This document shows, in pieces, positions 42,187 through 49,605 of a stretch of DNA of 64,000 nucleotides (positions within the stretch are counted from its first letter, which is position 1; the number at the start of each line of letters is the position of its first letter). The notes under the pieces are model-generated. The model was not told where the DNA came from and did not search any database. It saw only the letters and a list, made by a program, of their open reading frames with translations. Position numbers and translations under genes: made by a program. This DNA is from JANPCX01 sp046049865 (GTDB lineage Bacteria; Pseudomonadota; Gammaproteobacteria; Burkholderiales; Burkholderiaceae_C): NCBI GenBank assembly GCA_046049865.1, contig JBJOQO010000003.1, positions 50,410 through 114,409 on the forward strand. The letters are read 5' to 3'.

Positions 42187-43068
42187 TCAAGCCACACGGT
42201 GTGCCCGCTGCACCAAACTTCTGCTGAGCCAGCTGTCGCGGCGACCGACCAAGAGCGAGGCGATGTAAAAGCCGCCCGCCCACATCACGATGCAAGGCCC
42301 GGACGGCAAATCGAAGTGGTAGGACAGCAGCAGCCCACCCCAACCACTGAGCATGGCCATCAACGCGGCGACGAGGGACTGGGGCCCCAAGCCCACCACC
42401 CAAAAGCGCGCTGCGGTGGCGGGCAACATCATCAAACCCACGGCCATCAAGGTGCCCAGGGCTTGGAACCCCGCCACGAGATTGAGCACCACCAGCAACA
42501 AGAAACCCAGGTGCACCACCGCGCCGGGCCCGCCCACGTTGCGCAAGAAGCCGGGGTCGAAACACTCCACCACCAAAGGCCGCAGCATCACTGCCAGTGC
42601 CAGCAAGGTGAAGGACGACACGCCAGCGACCAGGTAGAGCGATTGATCGTCCACCGCCAAAATGCTGCCGAAGAGCACATGCATTAAATCCACCGGACTG
42701 CCGTGGGTGGAAATGATCATCACCCCCGCCGCGAGCGCGATCAAATAAAAGGCCGCAAAACTTGCGTCTTCTCGCTGCGAGGTCACGCGCGTGACCCAGC
42801 CTGCCAGCAGCGCCACCAAGAGCGCAGCGATGAAGCCGCCACCGCCCATGGCCACCAGCGAAAACCCCGCCAGCGCGAAACCGACCGCTGCACCGGGCAG
42901 CAGGGCATGTGCCATCGCATCGCCCATCAAACTCATGCGGCGCAGTACCAAGAGTGTGCCTATGGGCGCACTGCCCAACCCCAATGCCAAGGTGGCGACC
43001 AAGGCGCGGCGCATGAAGCCGAATTCGACAAAGGGTTGGATGAGGGCATCAAATAGGGTCATGGTCAC
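42187..43068 (-). CDS. znuB: zinc ABC transporter permease ZnuB
   Basis: Encodes 293 residues from GTG 43068, which overlaps the znuC stop as GTGA; an ATG at 43062 is the alternative. It has eight or nine membrane segments. The ABC-3 family pattern is LVLRRMSLMGDAMAHALLPGAAVGFALAG near the N-terminus, with DLMHVLFGSILAVDD in the middle and LMAVGLMMLPATAARFW later. It forms the zinc channel with ZnuC as motor. Confidence 0.93.
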   Translation of the reverse strand: MTMTLFDALIQPFVEFGFMRRALVATLALGLGSAPIGTLLVLRRMSLMGDAMAHALLPGAAVGFALAGFSLVAMGGGGFIAALLVALLAGWVTRVTSQREDASFAAFYLIALAAGVMIISTHGSPVDLMHVLFGSILAVDDQSLYLVAGVSSFTLLALAVMLRPLVVECFDPGFLRNVGGPGAVVHLGFLLLVVLNLVAGFQALGTLMAVGLMMLPATAARFWVVGLGPQSLVAALMAMLSGWGGLLLSYHFDLPSGPCIVMWAGGFYIASLLVGRRDSWLSRSLVQRAHRVA

Positions 43069-43850
43069 ACCGATCTCACCGATTCAGGCGCGCTGACCTG
43101 GGTAGACGGCGCTGGCAGGTCACACCACGCGGCATGGTTGTCCCAGTGCAGGGAAATTTCCCGGGCCCGCGCCAGATGCTGTGGGCTCAGCGCCTCGCCC
43201 GTGGGGCCCCAGGCCACTGCTTCGCGGGCCAGCAGCAGGGCGTCTGGAAAATGGGTGCGAACCTGGGCCAGGTCGTGCAGTACAGCCACGATGGTGCGGC
43301 CCTCGGCATGCCACCGTTGCACCAAGCCCAGCAAGTCGGCACAGGTGCGCTCGTCAATGGCGGTGAAGGGCTCGTCCAGCAAGATGACGGGCGCGTCTTG
43401 CAACAAGAGCCGCGCAAACAACAAGCGCTGAAACTGGCCCACCGACATTTCATTCACCCAACGGTCTTCAAAGCCCGACAAGCCCACAGTGGCCAAGGCC
43501 TGCAAGGCTTGGGTGTGTTGCGCGGGTTTTGCGCCTGACCACCAGCGCAAACGGCTCCAATGCCCGAGCAGTGCAACGTCGAGCACGCGCACCGGAAAGC
43601 TGCGGTCAATTTGGGATTGTTGGGGCAGGTAGGCGATGCGGCCCTGGAGGTCGCGGGCGATGTCGATGCGCCCACTGGCGGCCGGTATGCGTCCCACCAT
43701 GGCGTCCAGCAAACTGCTCTTGCCAGCGCCATTGGGGCCGACCACGGCCGTGAGCGAGCCGCGTGCAAATTCGCCGCTGACGTGGTGAACCGCAGGGTGG
43801 CGGCTGTAGGTGACCGTGAGGTCGTGCAAGGTGATGGCGGCTGCAGTCAT
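43065..43850 (-). CDS. znuC: zinc ABC transporter ATP-binding protein ZnuC
   Basis: Encodes 261 residues from ATG 43850, in an ATGA overlap with the His-rich gene. Walker A is GPNGAGKSSLLDAMVG, the LPQQSQIDRSFPVRVLDVALLGHW loop is typical of the Mn/Zn group, the signature is MSVGQFQRLLFARLLL and Walker B is VILLDEPFTAID. It supplies energy for ZnuB. Confidence 0.94.
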   Translation of the reverse strand: MTAAAITLHDLTVTYSRHPAVHHVSGEFARGSLTAVVGPNGAGKSSLLDAMVGRIPAASGRIDIARDLQGRIAYLPQQSQIDRSFPVRVLDVALLGHWSRLRWWSGAKPAQHTQALQALATVGLSGFEDRWVNEMSVGQFQRLLFARLLLQDAPVILLDEPFTAIDERTCADLLGLVQRWHAEGRTIVAVLHDLAQVRTHFPDALLLAREAVAWGPTGEALSPQHLARAREISLHWDNHAAWCDLPAPSTQVSAPESVRSV

Positions 43851-44131
43851 GGCGTCAGCACCGCCCAGGCCACCGCCAACCACAGCAGGGCGATCAAAGC
43901 CAATGCGCCCAGGACGCGGCTCCAACTGCTGGTCATCAGCAAGCCGGCGGTCCAAGTTCCGTCATTCCCGCGCAGGCGGGAATCCATTCGGTGGTGGTGT
44001 GTCGCGCCATGGGTGCCGTTGGGTGCCGTCTCTGGATTCCCGCCTTCGCGGGAATGACGGTGAGGGGGCAGCGTTTCATGCCCATGGGCGTGTGGATCGC
44101 CGTGCGCGTGGTCGTGGTCATGGTGTTTCAT
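43847..44131 (-). CDS. His-rich small membrane protein of the zur-znu operon, with an in-frame repeat insertion
   Basis: Encodes 94 residues from ATG 44131. The start overlaps the zur stop (ATGA) and the stop overlaps the znuC start (ATGA), which strongly supports translation. The N-terminus is a His/Asp ladder (KHHDHDHAHGDPHAHGH). A middle stretch encoded by the 100-bp repeat (peptide signatures SREGGNP and MDSRLRGND) follows, then one membrane helix (VLGALALIALLWLAVAWAV). It probably binds zinc at the cytoplasmic face of the inner membrane, as a buffer or donor for ZnuCB or Zur; this is inference. I know no named family. Confidence 0.72.
   Translation of the reverse strand: MKHHDHDHAHGDPHAHGHETLPPHRHSREGGNPETAPNGTHGATHHHRMDSRLRGNDGTWTAGLLMTSSWSRVLGALALIALLWLAVAWAVLTP
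43960..44059. repeat. 100-bp element with 27-bp inverted ends, copy 2 (inside the His-rich gene)
   Basis: The left end (43960-43986) and right end (44033-44059) match the element at 3399-3494 nearly base for base; the right end has CGCCTTCGCGGG instead of CGCCTGCGCGGG. The interior differs. It lies wholly within an open reading frame and keeps it open. Confidence 0.85.
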
Positions 44132-44589
44132 GCGGCACTCGCTACACACGTGGGGCAGCGTCCGTGCAAGGTCAGGTCATGGCGCTGTACTTCGTAACCG
44201 CGCGGCACCAGTTTCTCCATGCCGCCTGGGCAGGCATGCAGCGGAATCACTTGCTCGCAGGCCACACAGTGGAAGTGATGGTGGTGGGGCAGCGCATGCG
44301 CCGGCTGAGTGTCCGAGCCGCCCGCAAGCAAGGGAATCACCCGTCGCCGAGTAGCGGATGCGGGCCGTGCCAAATGCGCCGCCTCAAATCGAGGCGCTTG
44401 CCCAGGCAGTTGCACCCGCACCACCAGACCTTGTGTGAGCAAGACCTTGAGCTGCCGATACACCGTGGACAAATTGATGCGCGGCACCATCTGCTGTGCA
44501 AGCGACCACACCTCCTGTGGGTTCAGCGAGCGCCCGCTGTCGCGGATGGCTTGCAGCACGGCATGTTGTTGGCGGGTCTGGCGTTCCAT
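44128..44589 (-). CDS. zur: zinc uptake regulator Zur (Fur family)
   Basis: Encodes 153 residues from ATG 44589. A winged helix with LNPQEVWSLAQQMVPRINLSTVYRQLKVLLTQGLV is followed by the metal-binding half: HHHHFHCVACEQVIPLHACPGG (C108, C111) and a C-terminal CPTC (C145, C148). The two CxxC pairs form the structural zinc site and the His cluster the sensing site. It represses zinc uptake genes when zinc is plentiful. It is first in the zinc operon, hence probably autoregulated, and divergent from the chemoreceptor gene. Confidence 0.92.
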   Translation of the reverse strand: MERQTRQQHAVLQAIRDSGRSLNPQEVWSLAQQMVPRINLSTVYRQLKVLLTQGLVVRVQLPGQAPRFEAAHLARPASATRRRVIPLLAGGSDTQPAHALPHHHHFHCVACEQVIPLHACPGGMEKLVPRGYEVQRHDLTLHGRCPTCVASAA

Positions 44590-44614
44590 GAAGGGCGATG
44601 GCGTTGTTGCAAAT

Positions 44615-44628
44615 GCAAATGCGTTTGC
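44615..44628. promoter_or_regulatory. candidate Zur operator, GCAAATGCGTTTGC
   Basis: A 14-bp inverted repeat (GCAAA-N4-TTTGC) lies 26 bases upstream of the zur start, in the gap before the divergent chemoreceptor. ATGCAAATGCAAATGCG also gives a short direct repetition of GCAAAT. It is well placed to block transcription of the zinc operon. The exact Zur box of this group is not known to me, so the match rests on symmetry and place. Confidence 0.5.
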
Positions 44629-44781
44629 GATAGTGTAGCCGCACGCGGCAAACAGCCCTGATGACGCTGAGCGTCCCTGCCCCTCGCCGGCACCAACGGC
44701 GGTGCTGGGACCACCCAAAACAGTCAACCGACCAAGATGTCCGGAAAAACGCCGCAATTGGACCTTTAGGAGAGGGCCTTC

Positions 44782-46389
44782 GTGGCCGAAGATATTCGCA
44801 TGCGAAAAACAACCCGCGTACACGACCAGGGCCCCACTGTGAAAACATTGACCATTCAATACCGTCTCATGGGCCTCATGGCCATCAGCATTGCCAGCAC
44901 CTTGGTGGTGGCTGTTTTGGCATGGTCCAACAACACCGAGGCGCGGGCCGCAACCGAGGCGCTGACGGCCACGACCTCGGCGGTTCGCCATTCCATGAAC
45001 GCGGACATGAAGCACGACGCGATTCGTGCAGATGTCTATGCCATTCGTTTGGCCTGGTTGTCGTCCGACACCAACGGTTTGGAAGCGGCGGCCAAAGACT
45101 TGGACGCCCACGCTGCCGAGATGGCCGAATCCATCCAACTGGCCTCGCAAGATCGGCTTCCTGATGCTGCGACCAAAGCCGTCGCCGAGGCCCTGCCCGT
45201 GGTGCAGAACTACATGGCAAAAGCAAAAGCCTTGCCCCAAGCCATCAAGGTTGCAGCCGATGCCGATGCCGCTGTGGCTGCGTTTGACAAGGCCTTTGAA
45301 TCTACCGAAGCCGCGCTTGAAAAATCGGGCGATGCCATTGAAGCTGCTGCCGTGGCCATACAGGCCGAGACCCACAGCCAGTTGGCACGCGGCCAAACCG
45401 TGACCTTGTTGGTGATTGCTGCTTGTGTGGCGGCCCTGGTCATGCTTTCTTTCTTTGTCTTTCGCTCCATCATGACCCCGCTGCATCACATGCGCGCAGC
45501 CGTGCGCAACCTCAACAGCGACGACGGTGATTTGTCTCGCCGTTTGCCCGAGGCCGTGGCCGAGTTCGGTGAGTTGTCCACGTTGTTCAATCGTTTTCTC
45601 GACAAGGTGGCCAGCGTGGTGGGGCGAGTGCAAGTCTCGGCGCAACAAATTTCCAGCACCAGTGCACAAATTGCCGCAGGCAACATGGACCTGAGCCAAC
45701 GCACCGAACAAACCGCCGCCAGCCTACAAAGTGCCGCCAGCAGCATGGAGCAGATCACGGCCACCGTGAAACAAAGCACTGACTCTGCGCGCCAAGCCAA
45801 TGTATTGGCCACCAGCGCCAGCCAGGTGGCGGCCAAAGGTGGCGAAGCGGTCTCGCGAGTGGTGTCCACCATGGACGAGATCAATGTCGCGTCCAAGAAA
45901 ATCAGCGACATCATTGGCGTGATCGACGGCATTGCTTTTCAAACCAACATCTTGGCCTTGAACGCTGCCGTTGAAGCCGCGCGCGCGGGGGAGCAAGGCC
46001 GAGGCTTTGCGGTGGTGGCTGGTGAGGTGCGTGTTTTGGCCCAGCGCAGTGCAGAAGCTGCCAAGGAAATCAAAACCTTGATCGGAACCAGCGTCGAAAA
46101 AGTCGAGGCGGGCAGCCAGTTGGTGCGTGATGCAGGCGCAACCATGGATGAAATTGTGACCAGTGTCGGCCGAGTCAGCAGCATGATTCAAGAAATCACC
46201 CACGCCGCCGCCGAACAAGGCGCCGGCATCATGGTGGTGAACGACACGGTGACTCAGCTGGACAATACGACCCAACAAAACACCGCCCTCGTGGAAGAAA
46301 CCGCAGCTGTGGCGCGAGAACTTTCCGACCAAGCTCGGGTTTTGGAACAAACCGTCAGTGCCTTTAAACCCGTGCAGGGGATGACATAA
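44782..46389 (+). CDS. methyl-accepting chemotaxis protein
   Basis: Encodes 535 residues from GTG 44782, with AGGAGAGG 7 bases upstream. Membrane helix 1 (LMGLMAISIASTLVVAVLAW) precedes a periplasmic, Ala-rich helical sensor of about 165 residues. Helix 2 (VTLLVIAACVAALVMLSFFVF) and a HAMP region follow. The signalling hairpin is IIGVIDGIAFQTNILALNAAVEAARAGEQGRGFAVVAGEVRVLAQRS. The class is the 36H type common in Burkholderiales. No NWETF-type pentapeptide is seen at the C-terminus. The ligand is unknown; its neighbour Zur is only divergent. Confidence 0.92.
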   Translation: MAEDIRMRKTTRVHDQGPTVKTLTIQYRLMGLMAISIASTLVVAVLAWSNNTEARAATEALTATTSAVRHSMNADMKHDAIRADVYAIRLAWLSSDTNGLEAAAKDLDAHAAEMAESIQLASQDRLPDAATKAVAEALPVVQNYMAKAKALPQAIKVAADADAAVAAFDKAFESTEAALEKSGDAIEAAAVAIQAETHSQLARGQTVTLLVIAACVAALVMLSFFVFRSIMTPLHHMRAAVRNLNSDDGDLSRRLPEAVAEFGELSTLFNRFLDKVASVVGRVQVSAQQISSTSAQIAAGNMDLSQRTEQTAASLQSAASSMEQITATVKQSTDSARQANVLATSASQVAAKGGEAVSRVVSTMDEINVASKKISDIIGVIDGIAFQTNILALNAAVEAARAGEQGRGFAVVAGEVRVLAQRSAEAAKEIKTLIGTSVEKVEAGSQLVRDAGATMDEIVTSVGRVSSMIQEITHAAAEQGAGIMVVNDTVTQLDNTTQQNTALVEETAAVARELSDQARVLEQTVSAFKPVQGMT

Positions 46390-46441
46390 AAATCACGCCC
46401 CTGTTTTGACCATTTCATAACAACGAGGGAGTCCATAAACA

Positions 46442-47161
46442 ATGAAATCAGTATTTGCAACATCGTCAGCATCCATGGTGGCCACGGCATGCGTCAGCGC
46501 CCTGATGGTCGCGGCTGGACCCGCCCAAGCTGGCCGCCCCTTTGCAACAGAAGACGCCGGTGTGTTGGCGCAAAAAGAATGCGAGTGGGAGTCCTTCGCT
46601 GCACGCGCCAAAACGCGCGGTGAGTCCAGCGCAAACGCTTGGAGCACCCAAGTCGGTTGCGGTGTGGGTTTCAAAACCCAATTGGCACTGTCTTTTGCGC
46701 GCAGCAAGTTCGAGTCCGAGCATGCCAACGCGTGGGCCTTGGGGGGCAAAACCGGTTTGATCGACGGTGGCGAGGACGGCACCTCGGTCACCTTGGCCTA
46801 TGGTGCAGCCTATGCCAAAGGCCCCGGCGACGGCTCCTACCGTTTGAACACCACCGCCGTCAATTTGGTGCTCACCCGTCCCCTGCCAGCCGACTGGACG
46901 GTACATGCCAACTTGGGCTGGTCACGCGACCGCCCGAACAAACTCGACAGCACCACCTGGGCCATTGCCGCCGAATGGGCTGCCACTGAACAATGGGCCG
47001 TGGGCGCTGAAACCTATGGCGACGACCGCAACAAACCGTGGTTCGGTGTGGGTGCGCGCTGGACTTTGAGCAAAGCGTGGAGCTTGAATGCGTCTTACGC
47101 GGTGAATCGTGAAACGCCACGCACGAGTGCGGCTTCGGTGGGGTTTAAGCTTACGTTTTAG
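46442..47161 (+). CDS. exported beta-barrel-like outer-membrane protein, unknown role
   Basis: Encodes 239 residues with a good ribosome site (GAGGGAG). A signal peptide ends near GPAQA, and the mature N-terminus GRPFATEDAGVLAQKECEWE fits the MetA-pathway/transporter-type outer-membrane family. Alternating polar and hydrophobic stretches and a terminal Phe after FKLTF match a beta-barrel. It lies 52 bases after the chemoreceptor, possibly in the same operon. The substrate is unknown. Confidence 0.75.
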   Translation: MKSVFATSSASMVATACVSALMVAAGPAQAGRPFATEDAGVLAQKECEWESFAARAKTRGESSANAWSTQVGCGVGFKTQLALSFARSKFESEHANAWALGGKTGLIDGGEDGTSVTLAYGAAYAKGPGDGSYRLNTTAVNLVLTRPLPADWTVHANLGWSRDRPNKLDSTTWAIAAEWAATEQWAVGAETYGDDRNKPWFGVGARWTLSKAWSLNASYAVNRETPRTSAASVGFKLTF

Positions 47162-47681
47162 TCGACATTTCGGTAAGCAATTTGCCACGCGTACTCCACT
47201 CCTCGCCACCGCTGTCCTGATCATGCAGTTGGCAGTCTTTGGTGAAGCATCTGCTTGCCGAGGGCCTGCACCGTCAATCAGCCAAATTGTGGAGTCCTCT
47301 CCACACATTTTCATAGCGAAAGTTGGCAAACGTGTTTCGGACAGTGACTATGGGGGAGTGTTCGAGTTGCTTGTCGTCGAGGTATTGAAAGGGCCCGTAC
47401 CCGGGATTCCCTCGGTGCATGCCAATGAACTCATCTCCCCACTTGTGAGCTGCGGAGCAATGATGAGCGGAACACCATTCGAGCCTGTTGATACCGGGTC
47501 AGAGTGGGTTGTATCCGGGAACCTTGATGCGAGTCGAAATTTTGTGCCAACCAGCGGCGGTAGTTTTCGTCTGGCCTCCAGTCAGCAAAGGCTGAAGGAC
47601 GAGGATCGAAAGCGACTTCTGCTTGAGTTTCGCCGAGTCATCCAGCTCAAGAGCAAACAGCCGACACGCGCGGCTCCATGA
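47109..47681 (+). CDS. exported protein of unknown function, start uncertain
   Basis: The frame overlaps the end of the outer-membrane protein gene by 53 bases in another frame. A hydrophobic segment (LLATAVLIMQLAVFGEASA) followed by Cys suggests a signal or lipoprotein peptide. The mature part has SQIVESSPHIFIAKVGKRV and FELLVVEVLKGPVPGIPSV, a pattern I associate with small secreted domains of unknown role. GTG 47109 gives a long basic N-terminus; ATG 47223 falls inside the hydrophobic segment. Codon use looks less GC-rich than its neighbours. Confidence 0.55.
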   Translation: MKRHARVRLRWGLSLRFSRHFGKQFATRTPLLATAVLIMQLAVFGEASACRGPAPSISQIVESSPHIFIAKVGKRVSDSDYGGVFELLVVEVLKGPVPGIPSVHANELISPLVSCGAMMSGTPFEPVDTGSEWVVSGNLDASRNFVPTSGGSFRLASSQQRLKDEDRKRLLLEFRRVIQLKSKQPTRAAP

Positions 47682-47779
47682 TTGGGTGGGGGTTTCATTC
47701 CATAGCAGTTGGAGCCACCGGGAGTTTTGATTGTCCGGTCTGTCAACATCGTGGGTGTTGAGTCCTCCATCCCACCCCA

Positions 47780-48199
47780 GTGCTGTTTTCCTTCCTCGCC
47801 GACACCGTTCTCCTCCTCCACTTCGCCATCGTCGTCTTCGTCGTGGCGGGCCTTCCTGCCATCGTCATTGGCAACTGGCTCCGATGGGCTTGGGTCAATG
47901 CCTATGTTTTCCGCGTCTTGCACCTCGCGGCCATCGTGGTGATTTCGGCGCAGGCCTGGTTGGGGCAGTACTGTCCGCTGACCGTGCTGGAGTCGTGGCT
48001 GAGGGTGCAGACGGGTGGGGTGGCTTATGGAGCGAGTTTTGTGCAGCACTGGCTGGAGCGTTTGCTCTACTTCAACGCGCCGTTATGGGTGTTTGCCGTT
48101 GCTTACACATTGTTTGCTGCCCTTGTGGCACTGGCTTGGTGGTTTTATCCACCCAGCCGAAGTCAGGCGAGGCACACCGCTGCCACGCGTTCAAGGTGA
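47780..48199 (+). CDS. DUF2784 membrane protein
   Basis: Encodes 139 residues from GTG 47780. It has three to four membrane segments. DUF2784 signatures are LLLHFAIVVFVVAGLPAIVIGNWLRW, FRVLHLAAIVVISAQAWLGQYCPLTVLE and FVQHWLERLLYFNAPLWVFAVAY. The function of the family is unknown. Its stop overlaps the convergent alpha-hydroxy acid oxidase stop by 9 bases. Confidence 0.85.
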   Translation: MLFSFLADTVLLLHFAIVVFVVAGLPAIVIGNWLRWAWVNAYVFRVLHLAAIVVISAQAWLGQYCPLTVLESWLRVQTGGVAYGASFVQHWLERLLYFNAPLWVFAVAYTLFAALVALAWWFYPPSRSQARHTAATRSR

Positions 48200-49339
48200 A
48201 GTGCCTGGAATCAAAATCTTCTTGTCCACCGTGCGAATATCCGTGTGCCCACAAAACGCCATGGTGATGTCGAGTTCCTTGTGGATGATCTCCAGGCATT
48301 TGGTCACGCCTGCTTCGCCCATCGCGCCCAGGCCATAGAGGAAAGGCCGGCCAATCATGGTGCCGCGTGCGCCCAGGGCCCAGGCTTTGAGCACGTCCTG
48401 GCCGCTGCGGATGCCGCTGTCCATCCACACTTCAATGTCTTGGCCCACGGCGTCAACGATGGCGGGCAGGGCGGCAATCGAGGAGGGCGCGCCATCAAGC
48501 TGGCGGCCACCGTGGTTGGAAACCACCAGCGCATCGGCACCGCTGTCGGCAGCCAGGCGGGCGTCTTCCACGTCCATGATGCCTTTGAGGATGAGTTTGC
48601 CGCCCCAGCGTTTTTTGATCCAGGCGACATCGTTCCAGTCCAGACGCGGGTCGAACTGTTCTTTGGTCCACGAGGCCAGCGAGCTCATGTCGCTCACGCC
48701 TTTGGCATGGCCCACCAGGTTGCCAAAGGTGTGGCGGCGGGTGCCGGCCATGCCCAAACACCAACGCGGTTTGGTCATCAGATTGATGATGTTGGCGATG
48801 GTGGGTTTGGGTGGCGCGGTCAATCCGTTTTTCAGGTCTTTGTGGCGCTGGCCGATGACTTGAAGGTCGAGCGTCAGGACCAGGGCTGAGCAGTTGGCTG
48901 CTTTGGCGCGGTCCATGAGGCGCTCCATGAAGTCACGGTCGCGCATCCAGTACAGCTGAAACCAAAACGGTGCTTGCGTCGCTTGTGCCACGTCTTCAAT
49001 CGAGCAAATGCTCATGGTGGAGAGTGTGAAGGGAATGCCGAAGTTTTTGGCCGCCCGCGCGGCCAGCATTTCGCCATCGGCATGCTGCATGCCGGTCAGG
49101 CCTGTCGGTGCAATGGCCACCGGCATGGCCGCATCAATGCCCACCATCTGGCAGCGTGTGCTGCGGTTGTCCATGTTGACGGCCACACGCTGGCGTAGTT
49201 TGATTTTTTGGAAATCACTCTCGTTGGCGCGGTAGGTGCCCTCGGTCCACGAGCCGGAATCGGCGTAGTCGTAAAACATGCGGGGCACGCGTTTTTCGGC
49301 CAGGATGCGCAGGTCTTCAATGTTGGTGATGGTGGGCAT
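48191..49339 (-). CDS. FMN-dependent alpha-hydroxy acid oxidase/dehydrogenase (LldD-like)
   Basis: Encodes 382 residues. It has the family opening EDLRILAEKRVPRMFYDYADSGSWTEGTYRANE and the FMN site IAPTGLTGMQHADGE. The catalytic Lys lies in GKLILKGIMDVEDA, the catalytic His and Arg in VVSNHGGRQLDGAPSS, and DSGIRSGQDVLKAWALGARGTMIGRPFLYGL follows. It oxidises a 2-hydroxy acid such as L-lactate or glycolate. The exact substrate cannot be told, so no symbol is given. It is preceded upstream by a repeat element. Confidence 0.9.
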   Translation of the reverse strand: MPTITNIEDLRILAEKRVPRMFYDYADSGSWTEGTYRANESDFQKIKLRQRVAVNMDNRSTRCQMVGIDAAMPVAIAPTGLTGMQHADGEMLAARAAKNFGIPFTLSTMSICSIEDVAQATQAPFWFQLYWMRDRDFMERLMDRAKAANCSALVLTLDLQVIGQRHKDLKNGLTAPPKPTIANIINLMTKPRWCLGMAGTRRHTFGNLVGHAKGVSDMSSLASWTKEQFDPRLDWNDVAWIKKRWGGKLILKGIMDVEDARLAADSGADALVVSNHGGRQLDGAPSSIAALPAIVDAVGQDIEVWMDSGIRSGQDVLKAWALGARGTMIGRPFLYGLGAMGEAGVTKCLEIIHKELDITMAFCGHTDIRTVDKKILIPGTSP

Positions 49340-49457
49340 GGGTGTCTCCGGAATCTGTGTTTTTGGGTGGACCAGATGGTAAGAGGGTGCGGCCGATTGC
49401 GCCTGGAAAGATTTTCCGTTGAAGGCCGGAACACTTTTCAGCCACTGTGTTTGATGT

Positions 49458-49557
49458 CGTCATTCCCGCGCAGGCGGGAATCCAGGCGGTGGTGGTGAAT
49501 GCGCAGTCAGATGCGACTCGATGCGGTCACTGGATTCCCGCCTGCGCGGGAATGACG
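49458..49557. repeat. 100-bp element with 27-bp inverted ends, copy 3
   Basis: The left end (49458-49484) is identical in sequence to copies at 3399 and 43960, and the right end (49531-49557) is its inverse. It lies between the divergent oxidase and lolC genes. The 46-bp interior is unique. Confidence 0.85.
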
Positions 49558-49605
49558 CGGCCATGATGGTGAACCCAGCCGACACTCCTGTAGCATCCCC
49601 TCCCC

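Noticed and set aside
42161..42565. Upstream extension of the znuA frame into znuB
   Set aside because: It overlaps znuB in the wrong frame and lacks a signal peptide; ATG 42160 gives a proper one.
44590..45711. Long upstream extension of the zur open frame, opposite the chemoreceptor gene
   Set aside because: The Fur-family protein begins at 44589; the extra part is only the reverse of the chemoreceptor coding sequence.
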